Assembly (NCBI RefSeq): GCF_000750005.1
Contig: NZ_JPYA01000206.1
Span: 1-15,224 of the forward strand
Direction of reading: 5' to 3'
DNA length: 15,224 bases
Source of the DNA: Geobacillus icigianus
Lineage (GTDB): Bacteria > Bacillota > Bacilli > Bacillales > Anoxybacillaceae
The position numbers were made by a program, and so were the translations under genes. The notes under the pieces were generated by a model, which saw only the letters and a list, made by a program, of their open reading frames with translations, was not told the DNA's origin and did no database searches. Within the stretch, counting starts at the first letter, position 1. The number at the start of each line of letters is the position of its first letter. Below are positions 7,845-14,382 of this stretch, piece by piece.

Positions 7845-9339
7845 CTTCGCTCCCTCCTTCCGCCATCACTTCGATTTCGTAGTTGGGCATCACAAGCGTT
7901 CCGTCTTCAGCATGAAGGCAAATCGTGTCGTCCCGACGAACAATGCGGATGTCCCAGCCGTTCTCCGTTTTCACGGTTGGCTGTTCTTTCCCCATCGCTT
8001 TGGCGATCCAGGCGAGCAATGTCTTCCGTACGTACGGGGTCACTTCACCGAGTTCGGCCAGCACGATTTTTCCGTCTTTCACCAGCTGTTTCAGTTCGGC
8101 TTCCTCGCGTGCCTTCTCCTCCAAATAGCGGCGGCGCGCTTCTTCTTTTTCCCGCTTTTTCTCCTCGATCGCCTGCGGTTTCTTCTTTTCTCCATAATGG
8201 CGCACGCGCGGCTTCGTCACCCATTCCATCGGCGCCTCGTCCCAAACATCGCGATACATATCATCTGTCGCCTCATTGTCTGCGATCAGATGTTTCGTAT
8301 GGAAGCAGCCGAACACGACCGCCGACAAACAGTGCGCCTCTTCGATCGAGGACAGTTGCGAAAACCAGCGTGCCAAGTGCAAATAATCGCCTTTGCGGCT
8401 GCGAAAGTGGTGATGCCGCTCACCAAGCCGCTGCACGATGCGCGTCAAGCGACGAATCGCTTCATTCGTCTGATGCTGCAAAAACGCCAGCTCGCTTTCG
8501 TGGCCGTCCCGACCTAAAAACCATTCGCGCAAACTGCGCCACGTCTCGCGCTTTTCTTCGATGCATTCGGCGCGCGACGGGGCGCTGTCGGCAAAGCGTG
8601 GAATCGACCGCTCATAATCGACTACATGCTCAATGAACCGGTCCACTCCTTCGTCTGGAAGGTCTTCCAACAGCCGCTCAATTTGCATCGATGTCTTCTG
8701 TAAGGCGACGATAAAATCACGCAAATAGGCGGTAAATTGTTCCTTGTAAACGAGAAACGATTCCGCCGTCATCCGTTCTTCCAAATTTTCGCTATGCAAA
8801 TAGGCGATATAATCAGCCGAATGGTGAATGATTTTTTTGAAATAATCAAACGTCTCCTCCCACACTTGGTGTATTTCGTCCGGTTTTTCTTGGAAATTAG
8901 CAGATATGATCGTTTCCATGCGAGAAAGGGAGGCGTACAGACGGTCAAACCGCGTTTTCTCGAGCGAACCGCCAAACGAGTCGCCCAACTGTTCGAGCGT
9001 GCGAATCATTCGCTCTATTTCCACTGTGTACGGGCTGCATTGATAACGAAACCGCTTTTTCTTAAATTCCTCGATCGTCCGTACATGGGAAGTCTCTTGG
9101 CGGGCGATCAAATTGTTCCATTTGACAAGCTGATCGAGGTCTTGCTGCAAATCATCCTCAGTATAATCGGCAAATTCGGCATGCTGTTTCAAAAACGCAT
9201 ACACTTCCTCGGGGAACAAATATTGCCGCATCCGTTCGTGCTGAATGTAGAAATACCGCAAAATCGCGCGATAACGGTGTGCATTTTCCGCCGACAAATA
9301 CTTTGTTTCGACAATCGGCTTCAACCAAGAAGCATCCAT
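7828..9339 (-). CDS. jetA: JetA, Wadjet type I MukF/kleisin-like subunit (TIGR02677/DUF2397 family)
   Basis: First gene of the jet operon, 503 residues, the usual length for TIGR02677. The N terminus carries the DUF2397 hallmark HRYRAILRYFYIQHERMR (about 21-38) followed by FPEEVYAFL and a winged-helix-like DLQQDLDQLVKWNNL (about 63-77). The middle is helical. A highly charged Lys/Glu/Arg helix at about 385-425 precedes a C-terminal domain, consistent with a kleisin that joins the JetC heads. The start at 9339 is preceded on the minus strand by AAGGTGG six bases upstream. The product should recruit JetB and JetC into the DNA-scanning complex (family knowledge). No frameshift or truncation is seen. 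Confidence 0.93.
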   Translation of the reverse strand: MDASWLKPIVETKYLSAENAHRYRAILRYFYIQHERMRQYLFPEEVYAFLKQHAEFADYTEDDLQQDLDQLVKWNNLIARQETSHVRTIEEFKKKRFRYQCSPYTVEIERMIRTLEQLGDSFGGSLEKTRFDRLYASLSRMETIISANFQEKPDEIHQVWEETFDYFKKIIHHSADYIAYLHSENLEERMTAESFLVYKEQFTAYLRDFIVALQKTSMQIERLLEDLPDEGVDRFIEHVVDYERSIPRFADSAPSRAECIEEKRETWRSLREWFLGRDGHESELAFLQHQTNEAIRRLTRIVQRLGERHHHFRSRKGDYLHLARWFSQLSSIEEAHCLSAVVFGCFHTKHLIADNEATDDMYRDVWDEAPMEWVTKPRVRHYGEKKKPQAIEEKKREKEEARRRYLEEKAREEAELKQLVKDGKIVLAELGEVTPYVRKTLLAWIAKAMGKEQPTVKTENGWDIRIVRRDDTICLHAEDGTLVMPNYEIEVMAEGGSEDGDGV

Positions 9340-9485
9340 CTTCGTCCACCTTTTCCTCTCTTTTTCCTAATTATTATTGTAACGATTTCATTCTTCCTTT
9401 GGCTAGTGAAAGCTATTTTTCTGAATTTTTCTCGCCATCCATGCGATTTTTTTGTAAAATAGAGATGAAAAGGAGGTGAATCGAC
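9340..9485. promoter_or_regulatory. Divergent intergenic region with promoters for jetA and the repeat protein
   Basis: This 146-bp AT-rich region separates two divergent genes and so must hold both promoters. On the minus strand TACAAT (9381-9376) is a five-of-six -10 candidate 37 bp before jetA, but I see no matching -35. On the plus strand TAAAAT (9455-9460) is a -10 candidate for the coiled-coil gene, also without a clear -35. The plus-strand ribosome site AAGGAGGTG (9470-9478) is strong. Poor -35 boxes could mean activator dependence or simply weak promoters. Confidence 0.45.
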
Positions 9486-10217
9486 ATGGAAGCGCTATTG
9501 CGGGAAATTTTGCACGAGGTGAAAGCAACGCGCGCGGCAGTCGAGTCGCTCGAACGGCGAGTCGGCGCTTTAGAGGGACAAGTCGCTCAGCTCAATGAAC
9601 GAACAAGCGCGCTCGAGACGCAAGTCGCCCAACTCAATGAACGAACGAGCGCCCTCGAGACGCAAGTCGCCCAGCTCAATGAGCGAACAAGCGCGCTCGA
9701 GACGCAAGTCGCCCAACTCAATGAACGAACGAGCGCCCTCGAGACGCAAGTCGCCCAGCTCAATGAGCGAACAAGCGCGCTCGAGACACAAGTCGCCCAG
9801 TTGAATGAACGGACGAGCGCTCTTGAACAGCAATTCGCCCAATTGAATGAGCGGACGAGCGCTCTTGAACAGCAATTCGCCCAATTGAATGAGCGGACGA
9901 GCGCTCTTGAGCAGCAATTCGCCCAATTGAATGAGCGGACGACCACGCTGGAACAGCGCATCGATTTGCTTTACGAACGCACGACGGAAACGAAGGCGAT
10001 TGCCGAAGCGCTTCGTCATGGGCAGGAAGTGCTGACCGCGAAATACGAGGCGATGGCGAACGACCTCCACCAAATGAAAGGCGACCTCACCCACGTCACA
10101 TCGATCCTCGAAGACAAGGTGTTGCCGGCTCTCGCCGAACATGAAGCGGGACTGCATGTCCTCAACGCCCGCGTCTTCAAAACCGAAAGCATTCTTCACC
10201 GCCTCGTTCATGCGTAA
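9486..10217 (+). CDS. Coiled-coil protein built of ten 14-residue tandem repeats
   Basis: A 243-residue soluble protein with no signal peptide or membrane segment. After a 28-residue helical N terminus, ten 14-residue units (two heptads each) run from about 29 to 168: one LEGQVAQLNERTSA, five LETQVAQLNERTSA, three beginning LEQQFAQLNERT, and one degenerate LEQRIDLLYERTTE. Leu and Val/Phe fall at heptad core positions, so a long rod-like coiled coil is expected. The C-terminal ~75 residues are helical and non-repetitive. The start has a strong ribosome site (AGGAGG, nine bases upstream). It is divergent from jetA and followed by its own terminator. The function is unknown to me; resemblance to SMC or tropomyosin-like proteins would only reflect coiled-coil composition. 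Confidence 0.85.
   Translation: MEALLREILHEVKATRAAVESLERRVGALEGQVAQLNERTSALETQVAQLNERTSALETQVAQLNERTSALETQVAQLNERTSALETQVAQLNERTSALETQVAQLNERTSALEQQFAQLNERTSALEQQFAQLNERTSALEQQFAQLNERTTTLEQRIDLLYERTTETKAIAEALRHGQEVLTAKYEAMANDLHQMKGDLTHVTSILEDKVLPALAEHEAGLHVLNARVFKTESILHRLVHA
9570..9989 (+). repeat. 42-bp tandem repeat array within the coiled-coil gene
   Basis: Ten units of 42 bp encode the 14-residue repeat. Units differ by subfamily. In the first half two slightly different units alternate, giving an 84-bp higher-order period (conserved CTCGAGAC sites near 9612, 9654, 9696, 9738 and 9780). The second half has a separate set of nearly identical units with CAGCAATTCGCC. The pattern indicates at least two rounds of local duplication and an array that may vary in length between strains. 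Confidence 0.9.
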
Positions 10218-10260
10218 GATGATTCCTCAACAGATCATGAACCCACTCGTTTCGATGGAT

Positions 10261-10290
10261 CCGGCTGCTTACCGCAGCCGGTTTTTTCTT
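10261..10290 (+). terminator. Intrinsic terminator of the coiled-coil gene
   Basis: A perfect 8-bp GC-rich stem, CCGGCTGC (10261-10268) and GCAGCCGG (10274-10281), with a 5-nt loop, is followed by TTTTTTCTT. It lies about 45 bp after the stop codon of the repeat protein. Confidence 0.92.
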
Positions 10291-10654
10291 CCTATTCAGC
10301 TCGAATATCTCGAATTCGGAGAATTTAGGAGGATTAGGGCGCATTCCCGAGCATTTGTAAGCATCGCGGCGGAGAGAACGGTTCTCAAGGTGAGAAGCAG
10401 CCAAACGCGGATAGATCGGCTGATACCAAATTTTCCAACTTAACCTAATTTGCGTTACCCTATGTTTGTGACGTTTTCCCCTCCGTGTCGTTTTTTTTTG
10501 CTTTCCCCCTTGACTTAGAAGGCTGGTGATGCAAAGGGAGAACTGCTGTCCAACATTTTTTAAAGAAAAACTTTCAACACCATCGTCCGGGTGTTTAACA
10601 GGTCGGATGGATCTTTTTATCGGCATTTTCGGATCCAAAAAAGGAGGAATCGTT
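10291..10654 (+). other. Upstream region of the osmoprotectant transporter operon
   Basis: A 364-bp non-coding stretch before the TTG start. It should hold the operon promoter, but I find no confident -35/-10 pair: TTGACT at 10510-10515 has no -10 box at the right distance. A T-run lies just before it. A hairpin-like segment (CCATCGTCC near 10580-10590 paired with GGATGG near 10605-10611, followed by ATCTTTTTA) sits about 45 bp before the start and could act as a weak terminator or attenuator. ORFs crossing this region on either strand look like shadows. Confidence 0.4.
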
Positions 10655-11554
10655 TTGCGTAAATGGTTCATGTCATTGCTCGCTGTCGGGCTTGTGTTCG
10701 GACTGGCCGCCTGCAGCGGGAAACGTGATGCGAAAGGGCACATTGTGATTAGCGGAAAAAAGTTTACCGAGCAGGTGATTTTGACGCATTTATTGGCTGA
10801 GTATGTGAAGGCCAACACCGATTTGGACGTGGAAGTGAAGGACAGTCTAGGCGGCGCCTTTATGCTTAAGCAAGCCATTGAAAACGGAGACGTCGACATG
10901 TACGTCGAGTACACGGGAACAGGGTATTTAAACATTTTAAAACAGCCGTACGATCCGGCAAAAACGCCCGAACAAATCTATAATGAAACGAAGAAGTTAT
11001 ATAAGGAAAAATACAACATCGCTTGGCTCAAACCACTCGGATTTAACAATACGTACGCATTGGCGATGCGAAGAGACCTTGCCGAAAAGCTCGGGGTCAA
11101 AACGTACTCTGATTTAGTCAATCATTCGTCTTCCCTTACCTTTGGGTCAGACGCCGAGTTTTTTGAGCGAAGCGACGGCTATGACGGGCTTGTCGATACA
11201 TACGGATTCCAGTTCAAAAAAACGGTCAACATCGATCCGGACTTGCAATACGAAGCGGCGAAAAACGGGGAGATCGACGTCATCACAGCCTACACGACGG
11301 ACGCCCGCATCAAAAAATACGATCTCGTCGTGCTCAAAGACGATCAACATTACTTCCCGCCGTACCACGCCGTGCCAATCATCCGCCAAGACGTGTTGGA
11401 CGCCAACCCAGGACTCGAGGAAGCGCTGAACAAACTGGCCAACATCTTAACGGACGAAAAAATGATGGAACTGAACGGCGAAGTGAATTTGGAAGGAAAA
11501 CGGCCGCGCGAAGTGGCAATAGACTTTTTGAAATCGGAAGGACTGATCGACTAG
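10655..11554 (+). CDS. opuCC: Osmoprotectant ABC transporter substrate-binding lipoprotein (OpuCC/OpuBC type)
   Basis: Extracellular lipid-anchored receptor for compatible solutes (glycine betaine, carnitine or choline class). From the TTG start the product is 299 residues, normal for OpuCC. The N terminus has Arg-Lys, a hydrophobic core and the lipobox LAAC, so Cys at about residue 20 should be lipidated. The OpuAC-domain hallmarks KKFTEQVIL, DMYVEYTGTGY and a YFPPYHAVPI segment near the C terminus are present. TTG 10655 is chosen over the upstream ATG 10526 because GGAGG lies seven bases before it and the signal peptide begins there; the extension would put 43 unlikely residues before the signal peptide. 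The ATPase follows after 16 bp. Exact substrate is not readable from sequence. Confidence 0.9.
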   Translation: MRKWFMSLLAVGLVFGLAACSGKRDAKGHIVISGKKFTEQVILTHLLAEYVKANTDLDVEVKDSLGGAFMLKQAIENGDVDMYVEYTGTGYLNILKQPYDPAKTPEQIYNETKKLYKEKYNIAWLKPLGFNNTYALAMRRDLAEKLGVKTYSDLVNHSSSLTFGSDAEFFERSDGYDGLVDTYGFQFKKTVNIDPDLQYEAAKNGEIDVITAYTTDARIKKYDLVVLKDDQHYFPPYHAVPIIRQDVLDANPGLEEALNKLANILTDEKMMELNGEVNLEGKRPREVAIDFLKSEGLID

Positions 11555-11570
11555 AAAGCGAGGAATGTGA

Positions 11571-12698
11571 ATGATTCGATTTGAAAACGTCACAAAACAG
11601 TATGAGGATGGATTTGTCGCCTTAAAAACTATCAATCTTGAAATCCATAAAGGCGAGCTGGTCGCCCTCATCGGACCGAGCGGCTGCGGAAAAACGACGA
11701 CGATGCGAATGATCAATCGATTGATCGAGCCGACGTCGGGCACCGTATATATCGACGGGCAAGACATTTCTACGCTTGATCCGGTCGAACTGCGGCGCAA
11801 CATCGGCTACGTCATCCAGCAAATCGGGCTGTTTCCGCACATGACGATCGCGGAAAACATCGCGCTCGTGCCGAAGCTGAAAAAATGCGAAAAAAGCGCC
11901 TATGAAAAGCGGGTCGATGAGTTGCTTGACCTCGTCGGCTTGGATCCAGCGACGTTCAAGCACCGCTACCCATCGGAACTCAGCGGCGGCCAACAGCAGC
12001 GCGTCGGTGTCGTCCGCGCGTTGGCCGCGGAACCGGATATTATTTTGATGGATGAGCCGTTCAGCGCCCTCGACCCGATCAGCCGCGAACAGCTGCAAGA
12101 TGACATCGTCCGCTTGCAAGAAGAAATTCGCAAAACGATCGTCTTTGTCACCCACGATATGGACGAGGCGATTAAAATCGCTGATCGGATTGCGCTGATG
12201 AAAGACGGGGAAGTCGTCCAATTTGCGACGCCGGACCAAATGCTTCGGCGGCCGGCGAACTCCTTTGTCCGCGAGTTTATTGGTGAAGACCGTCTGCTGA
12301 CCCGCCAGACAGCCGTGCCGACAGCGGAAGATTTAATGTCCGACGCCGTCGCCACGATCGCACCGCGGCGCGGCTTGGCCGAAGCGTTCCGGCTGATGAA
12401 GGCGCGAAAGGTCGACAGTTTGGTCGTCGTCGATAAAAAGCAATCGTTTCTTGGCATCGTGACGCTCAAACAAATCGAGCAACGATACAATGAGGAACAT
12501 TTGCTTGTCGCCGACATCGCTGATTACGATGTGACGACATTACAAAAAGAAGCGGATGTGACAGACGTCGCCGCCTTGTTCCAAGACCCGGACGTGCGCA
12601 TCATTCCAGTGCTCGATGGCGACCGCCTTGTCGGCGGCATTACGCGCTCCAGCATGATGCGCGCGCTCGCTGAGTGGACATTCCAGCAGCACGCATAA
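11571..12698 (+). CDS. opuCA: Osmoprotectant ABC transporter ATP-binding protein with CBS domains (OpuCA/OpuBA type)
   Basis: Cytoplasmic ATPase that powers compatible-solute import. The 375-residue product has Walker A GPSGCGKT (35-42), a Q-loop in VIQQIGLFPH (about 81-90), the signature LSGGQQQR (137-144), Walker B IILMDE (157-162) and an H-loop in FVTHDMDEA. After the nucleotide-binding domain come two CBS-like repeats (about 255-375), the pair that senses ionic strength or nucleotides in OpuA/OpuC transporters (family knowledge). The ribosome site GAGG lies eight bases upstream, and the gene is 16 bp after the binding-protein gene, so the two are cotranscribed. The permease that should follow directly is instead about 500 bp away. 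Confidence 0.94.
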   Translation: MIRFENVTKQYEDGFVALKTINLEIHKGELVALIGPSGCGKTTTMRMINRLIEPTSGTVYIDGQDISTLDPVELRRNIGYVIQQIGLFPHMTIAENIALVPKLKKCEKSAYEKRVDELLDLVGLDPATFKHRYPSELSGGQQQRVGVVRALAAEPDIILMDEPFSALDPISREQLQDDIVRLQEEIRKTIVFVTHDMDEAIKIADRIALMKDGEVVQFATPDQMLRRPANSFVREFIGEDRLLTRQTAVPTAEDLMSDAVATIAPRRGLAEAFRLMKARKVDSLVVVDKKQSFLGIVTLKQIEQRYNEEHLLVADIADYDVTTLQKEADVTDVAALFQDPDVRIIPVLDGDRLVGGITRSSMMRALAEWTFQQHA

Positions 12699-13039
12699 AG
12701 ACATCAGCCATGGGGGGAAGGATGAGATTTCCGGTTCCCTCCAGAAGCCCGGTGATTTACGGGAGCATGCCGCTTCACAAGATCATTTCTCAAATAAAAA
12801 ACCTTGTAGCATCGGTTCTACTTTTCACATGTTCACTCATCAACCAGGGGAACCAGCTGTTTTTCACCAACCTTCTAGTCTTGTGAACAGATGGAAGACG
12901 GCCGCACATCAAAAGCGAATCGGGTGCGATTGGCTCGATAGCCGCTCGCCCAAAAACCGGCGATGGGAAACACTTCTCCCGTTGGCAGCTGGCCGGTGTG
13001 GCCGCAACTTCCCCTTCAGAATAGAACGAGGCCCCCATT

Positions 13040-13092
13040 GGCGGCTGAATTCCGCCGATGAAAAGGAGGCGGTTGGCTCACCGCCTCTTTTT
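13040..13092 (+). promoter_or_regulatory. Attenuator-like set of four alternately complementary segments
   Basis: Four 5-nt segments alternate: GGCGG (13040-13044), CCGCC (13052-13056), GGCGG (13068-13072) and CCGCC (13081-13085). Pairing 3:4 gives the T-tailed terminator, 2:3 gives a competing antiterminator, and 1:2 would free segment 3 to form the terminator. This is the logic of transcription attenuation. The segments are short and GC-rich, so chance is possible. Confidence 0.4.
13066..13092 (+). terminator. Intrinsic terminator between ATPase and permease genes
   Basis: Stem GAGGCGG (13066-13072) and CCGCCTC (13081-13087), 8-nt loop, then TTTTT (13088-13092), with an A-run before the stem. 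It would end transcripts coming from the ATPase gene about 110 bp before the permease, implying regulated read-through or a separate promoter for the permease. Confidence 0.75.
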
Positions 13093-13114
13093 CACCAATG
13101 AGGGAAGAGCATGA

Positions 13115-13182
13115 TAGCGGCGGCCCATCTGTCACCGTTTTTTCAATAAGGAAGACGACGATGAACGGGCCGCTACTTTTTT
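13115..13182 (+). promoter_or_regulatory. Second terminator-like long hairpin just before the permease ribosome site
   Basis: TAGCGG-CGG-CCC (13115-13126) can pair with GGGCCGCTA (13167-13175), nine pairs with a 3-nt bulge, and CTTTTTT follows at 13176-13182. The 40-nt loop is long for an intrinsic terminator. The T-run abuts the permease ribosome site (AAGGAGG, 13188-13194), so the structure could affect transcription or translation of the permease. Confidence 0.4.
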
Positions 13183-13199
13183 CACCAAGGAGGGATACA

Positions 13200-13829
13200 A
13201 TGGAATTATTGCAAACGTTTATTGAACGACGAGAAGAGATTTGGATCGCTTTTCAAGAGCACGTACTGTTATCCGCGATTGCCATGAGCATTGCCATCGC
13301 GGTGGCCGTGCCGATTGGCGTCGCGTTGACCCGGTATCGCAAACTCGCCGAGCCGATCATCGGCATCGCCGCCATCATCCAAACGATTCCAAGTTTGGCG
13401 CTGCTTGGGTTTATGTTGCCGATTTTCGGCATCGGCAAACTGCCGGCGATCATCGCCTTGACGCTTTATGCCTTGCTTCCGATTTTGCGCAACACGTACA
13501 CCGGCATTCTTGGCGTCGACCCGGCGCTCGTTGATGCCGGACGAGGGATGGGGATGACATCGCGGCAAATTTTATGGATGGTCGAGCTTCCTCTCTCGCT
13601 TCCCGTCATTATGGCTGGCGTGCGCACCGCGACAGTGCTGACGATCGGCGTCGCCGCCTTGGCGACGTTTATCGGCGCCGGAGGGCTTGGCGACTTGATC
13701 GACCGCGGCCTGCGCATTGCCGACAAAAACTTGATTCTCGCCGGCGCCATCCCAGCCGCCATTTTGGCGATTGCCTTCGACTGGCTGCTACGAAAAGTGG
13801 AAAAGAAAGTGACACCCAAAGGGCTGTGA
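13200..13829 (+). CDS. opuCB: Osmoprotectant ABC transporter permease (OpuCB/OpuBB type)
   Basis: Integral membrane subunit of the compatible-solute importer, 209 residues, near the ~217 usual for OpuCB/OpuCD. Several hydrophobic segments are visible: about 21-41 (LLSAIAMSIAIAVAVPIGVA), 54-75 (IIQTIPSLALLGFMLPIFGI), 80-95, and two in the C-terminal half. The cytoplasmic EAA-type loop that contacts the ATPase reads DAGRGMGMTSRQILWMVELP. ATG 13200 has AAGGAGG six bases upstream. The in-frame extension to 13098 has no comparable site and adds a non-membrane N terminus. Only one permease gene is present, whereas B. subtilis OpuC has two, so it probably works as a homodimer. It lies on the far side of a terminator-bearing gap from its partner genes. 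Confidence 0.92.
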   Translation: MELLQTFIERREEIWIAFQEHVLLSAIAMSIAIAVAVPIGVALTRYRKLAEPIIGIAAIIQTIPSLALLGFMLPIFGIGKLPAIIALTLYALLPILRNTYTGILGVDPALVDAGRGMGMTSRQILWMVELPLSLPVIMAGVRTATVLTIGVAALATFIGAGGLGDLIDRGLRIADKNLILAGAIPAAILAIAFDWLLRKVEKKVTPKGL

Positions 13830-13841
13830 TCAGCCCTTTGG
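13816..13841. terminator. Perfect 11-bp hairpin overlapping the permease stop codon
   Basis: CCAAAGGGCTG (13816-13826) and CAGCCCTTTGG (13831-13841) pair perfectly around a TGAT loop that contains the permease stop codon. The downstream plus-strand sequence is pyrimidine-rich (CTTCTTCCC) but has no solid T-run, so it is a weaker terminator than the stem suggests. The same stem could serve convergent transcripts from the right. Confidence 0.6.
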
Positions 13842-13976
13842 CTTCTTCCCTCTCTCGGTCGTCTCAGCAAAGCGTTTATGTTCGAAAATCGGCTGAAGAA
13901 ACTCAAAATGATAGCGGTCCATATCCCCTATATCGACACTTTGATGTTTGACTTCATCGATAAAGAAAGTGATCAT
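13830..13976 (-). CDS. Small unrecognised ORF, possibly the tail of a decayed gene
   Basis: A 48-residue frame beginning MITFFIDEVKHQ and ending ERGKKPKG, convergent with the permease and ending inside its terminator hairpin. A G-rich run (GGGGGGTG) sits close upstream of the ATG, too near for a good ribosome site. The same frame continues upstream, through a single TGA at 14016-14018, into the VanZ-like fragment, so this may be decayed sequence. I do not recognise the protein. Confidence 0.25.
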   Translation of the reverse strand: MITFFIDEVKHQSVDIGDMDRYHFEFLQPIFEHKRFAETTERGKKPKG

Positions 13977-14015
13977 TGACACCCCCCAAACAACGTGATG
14001 ACTGCATGTATGCCC

Positions 14016-14276
14016 TCAACAGTTCGGTGACGAGCGGTGTGATCGAGAAATCAAGCTTTTGATGCGCCCCCATAATTGGTACAGACCAAACCCGATAACC
14101 GCTCCACTTATGTTCAAAATGATATCATCAACATCAAAGCTTCGTTCGCTAGGGTATTCAGCAAATTTTCCATCCATCAACGCTGTCAAAAATTGAACGG
14201 ATTCAATGCCGCTCGAAACGAGCAGGGCAAGGAGAAGAAACGGTTTGATACATGCAAACCGTGATCGTTTTTCGAA
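14016..14276 (-). pseudogene. VanZ-like family protein, C-terminal fragment
   Basis: An 86-codon open stretch without a proper start encodes a recognisable VanZ-family C-terminal half: a hydrophobic KPFLLLALLVSSGIESVQF, then SFDVDDIILNISGAVIGFGL, matching the family pattern of Ser-x-x-Glu-x-x-Gln-Phe followed by Asp-Val-Asp-Asp and Asn-x-x-Gly-Ala. VanZ proteins are small membrane proteins, some linked to teicoplanin resistance, mostly of unknown role. The N-terminal membrane segments are missing: the frame is closed upstream by TGA at 14277-14279, and the sequence beyond is not VanZ-like in any frame I checked. An ATG in another frame at 14280 suggests a frameshift or internal deletion near the N terminus. 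Confidence 0.7.
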
Positions 14277-14382
14277 TCATTTACTGCTTCAGCTCCTTTA
14301 TTCTTTGCTTGTATTCCAGTTCTTAGCATCCACCTCCAAATGACCTTTACCACTCGGGCGATTTGAACACTACGGCTCAAAC

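Larger units (their letters stand above)
12699..13199 (+). other. 500-bp non-coding gap between transporter ATPase and permease
   Basis: Genes of this transporter class are normally packed tightly, so this gap is unusual. Open frames here are short, lack ribosome sites and resemble no transporter protein, so there is no sign of a lost second permease. The stretch is rich in short inverted repeats: GGCT-cgat-AGCC near 12931-12942, and GTAG/CTAC arms near 12805-12820. Near its right end are the attenuator-like segment and a second terminator-like hairpin. It may be a long regulatory leader or the remains of an inserted element. Confidence 0.6.

Noticed and set aside
9587..10211. Repetitive minus-strand ORFs opposite the coiled-coil gene
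   Set aside because: They arise because a 42-bp repeat is open in several frames; only the plus-strand frame has a ribosome site and heptad pattern.
10440..10515. Possible sigma-B or sigma-A promoter for the opu operon around GGGTAA (minus) and TTGACT (plus)
   Set aside because: Neither has a partner box at an acceptable distance in the right orientation.
10526..10654. N-terminal extension of the binding protein to an upstream ATG
   Set aside because: It would place 43 polar residues before the signal peptide, whereas TTG 10655 has an ideal ribosome site and starts the signal peptide.
10177..10935. 252-codon minus-strand ORF across the opuCC upstream region
   Set aside because: It crosses a strong terminator and runs antisense to the lipoprotein signal peptide and binding domain; its composition is not protein-like.
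12699..13065. T-box or other known riboswitch in the transporter gap
   Set aside because: I found no T-box sequence or other riboswitch core that I can recognise, only generic hairpins.
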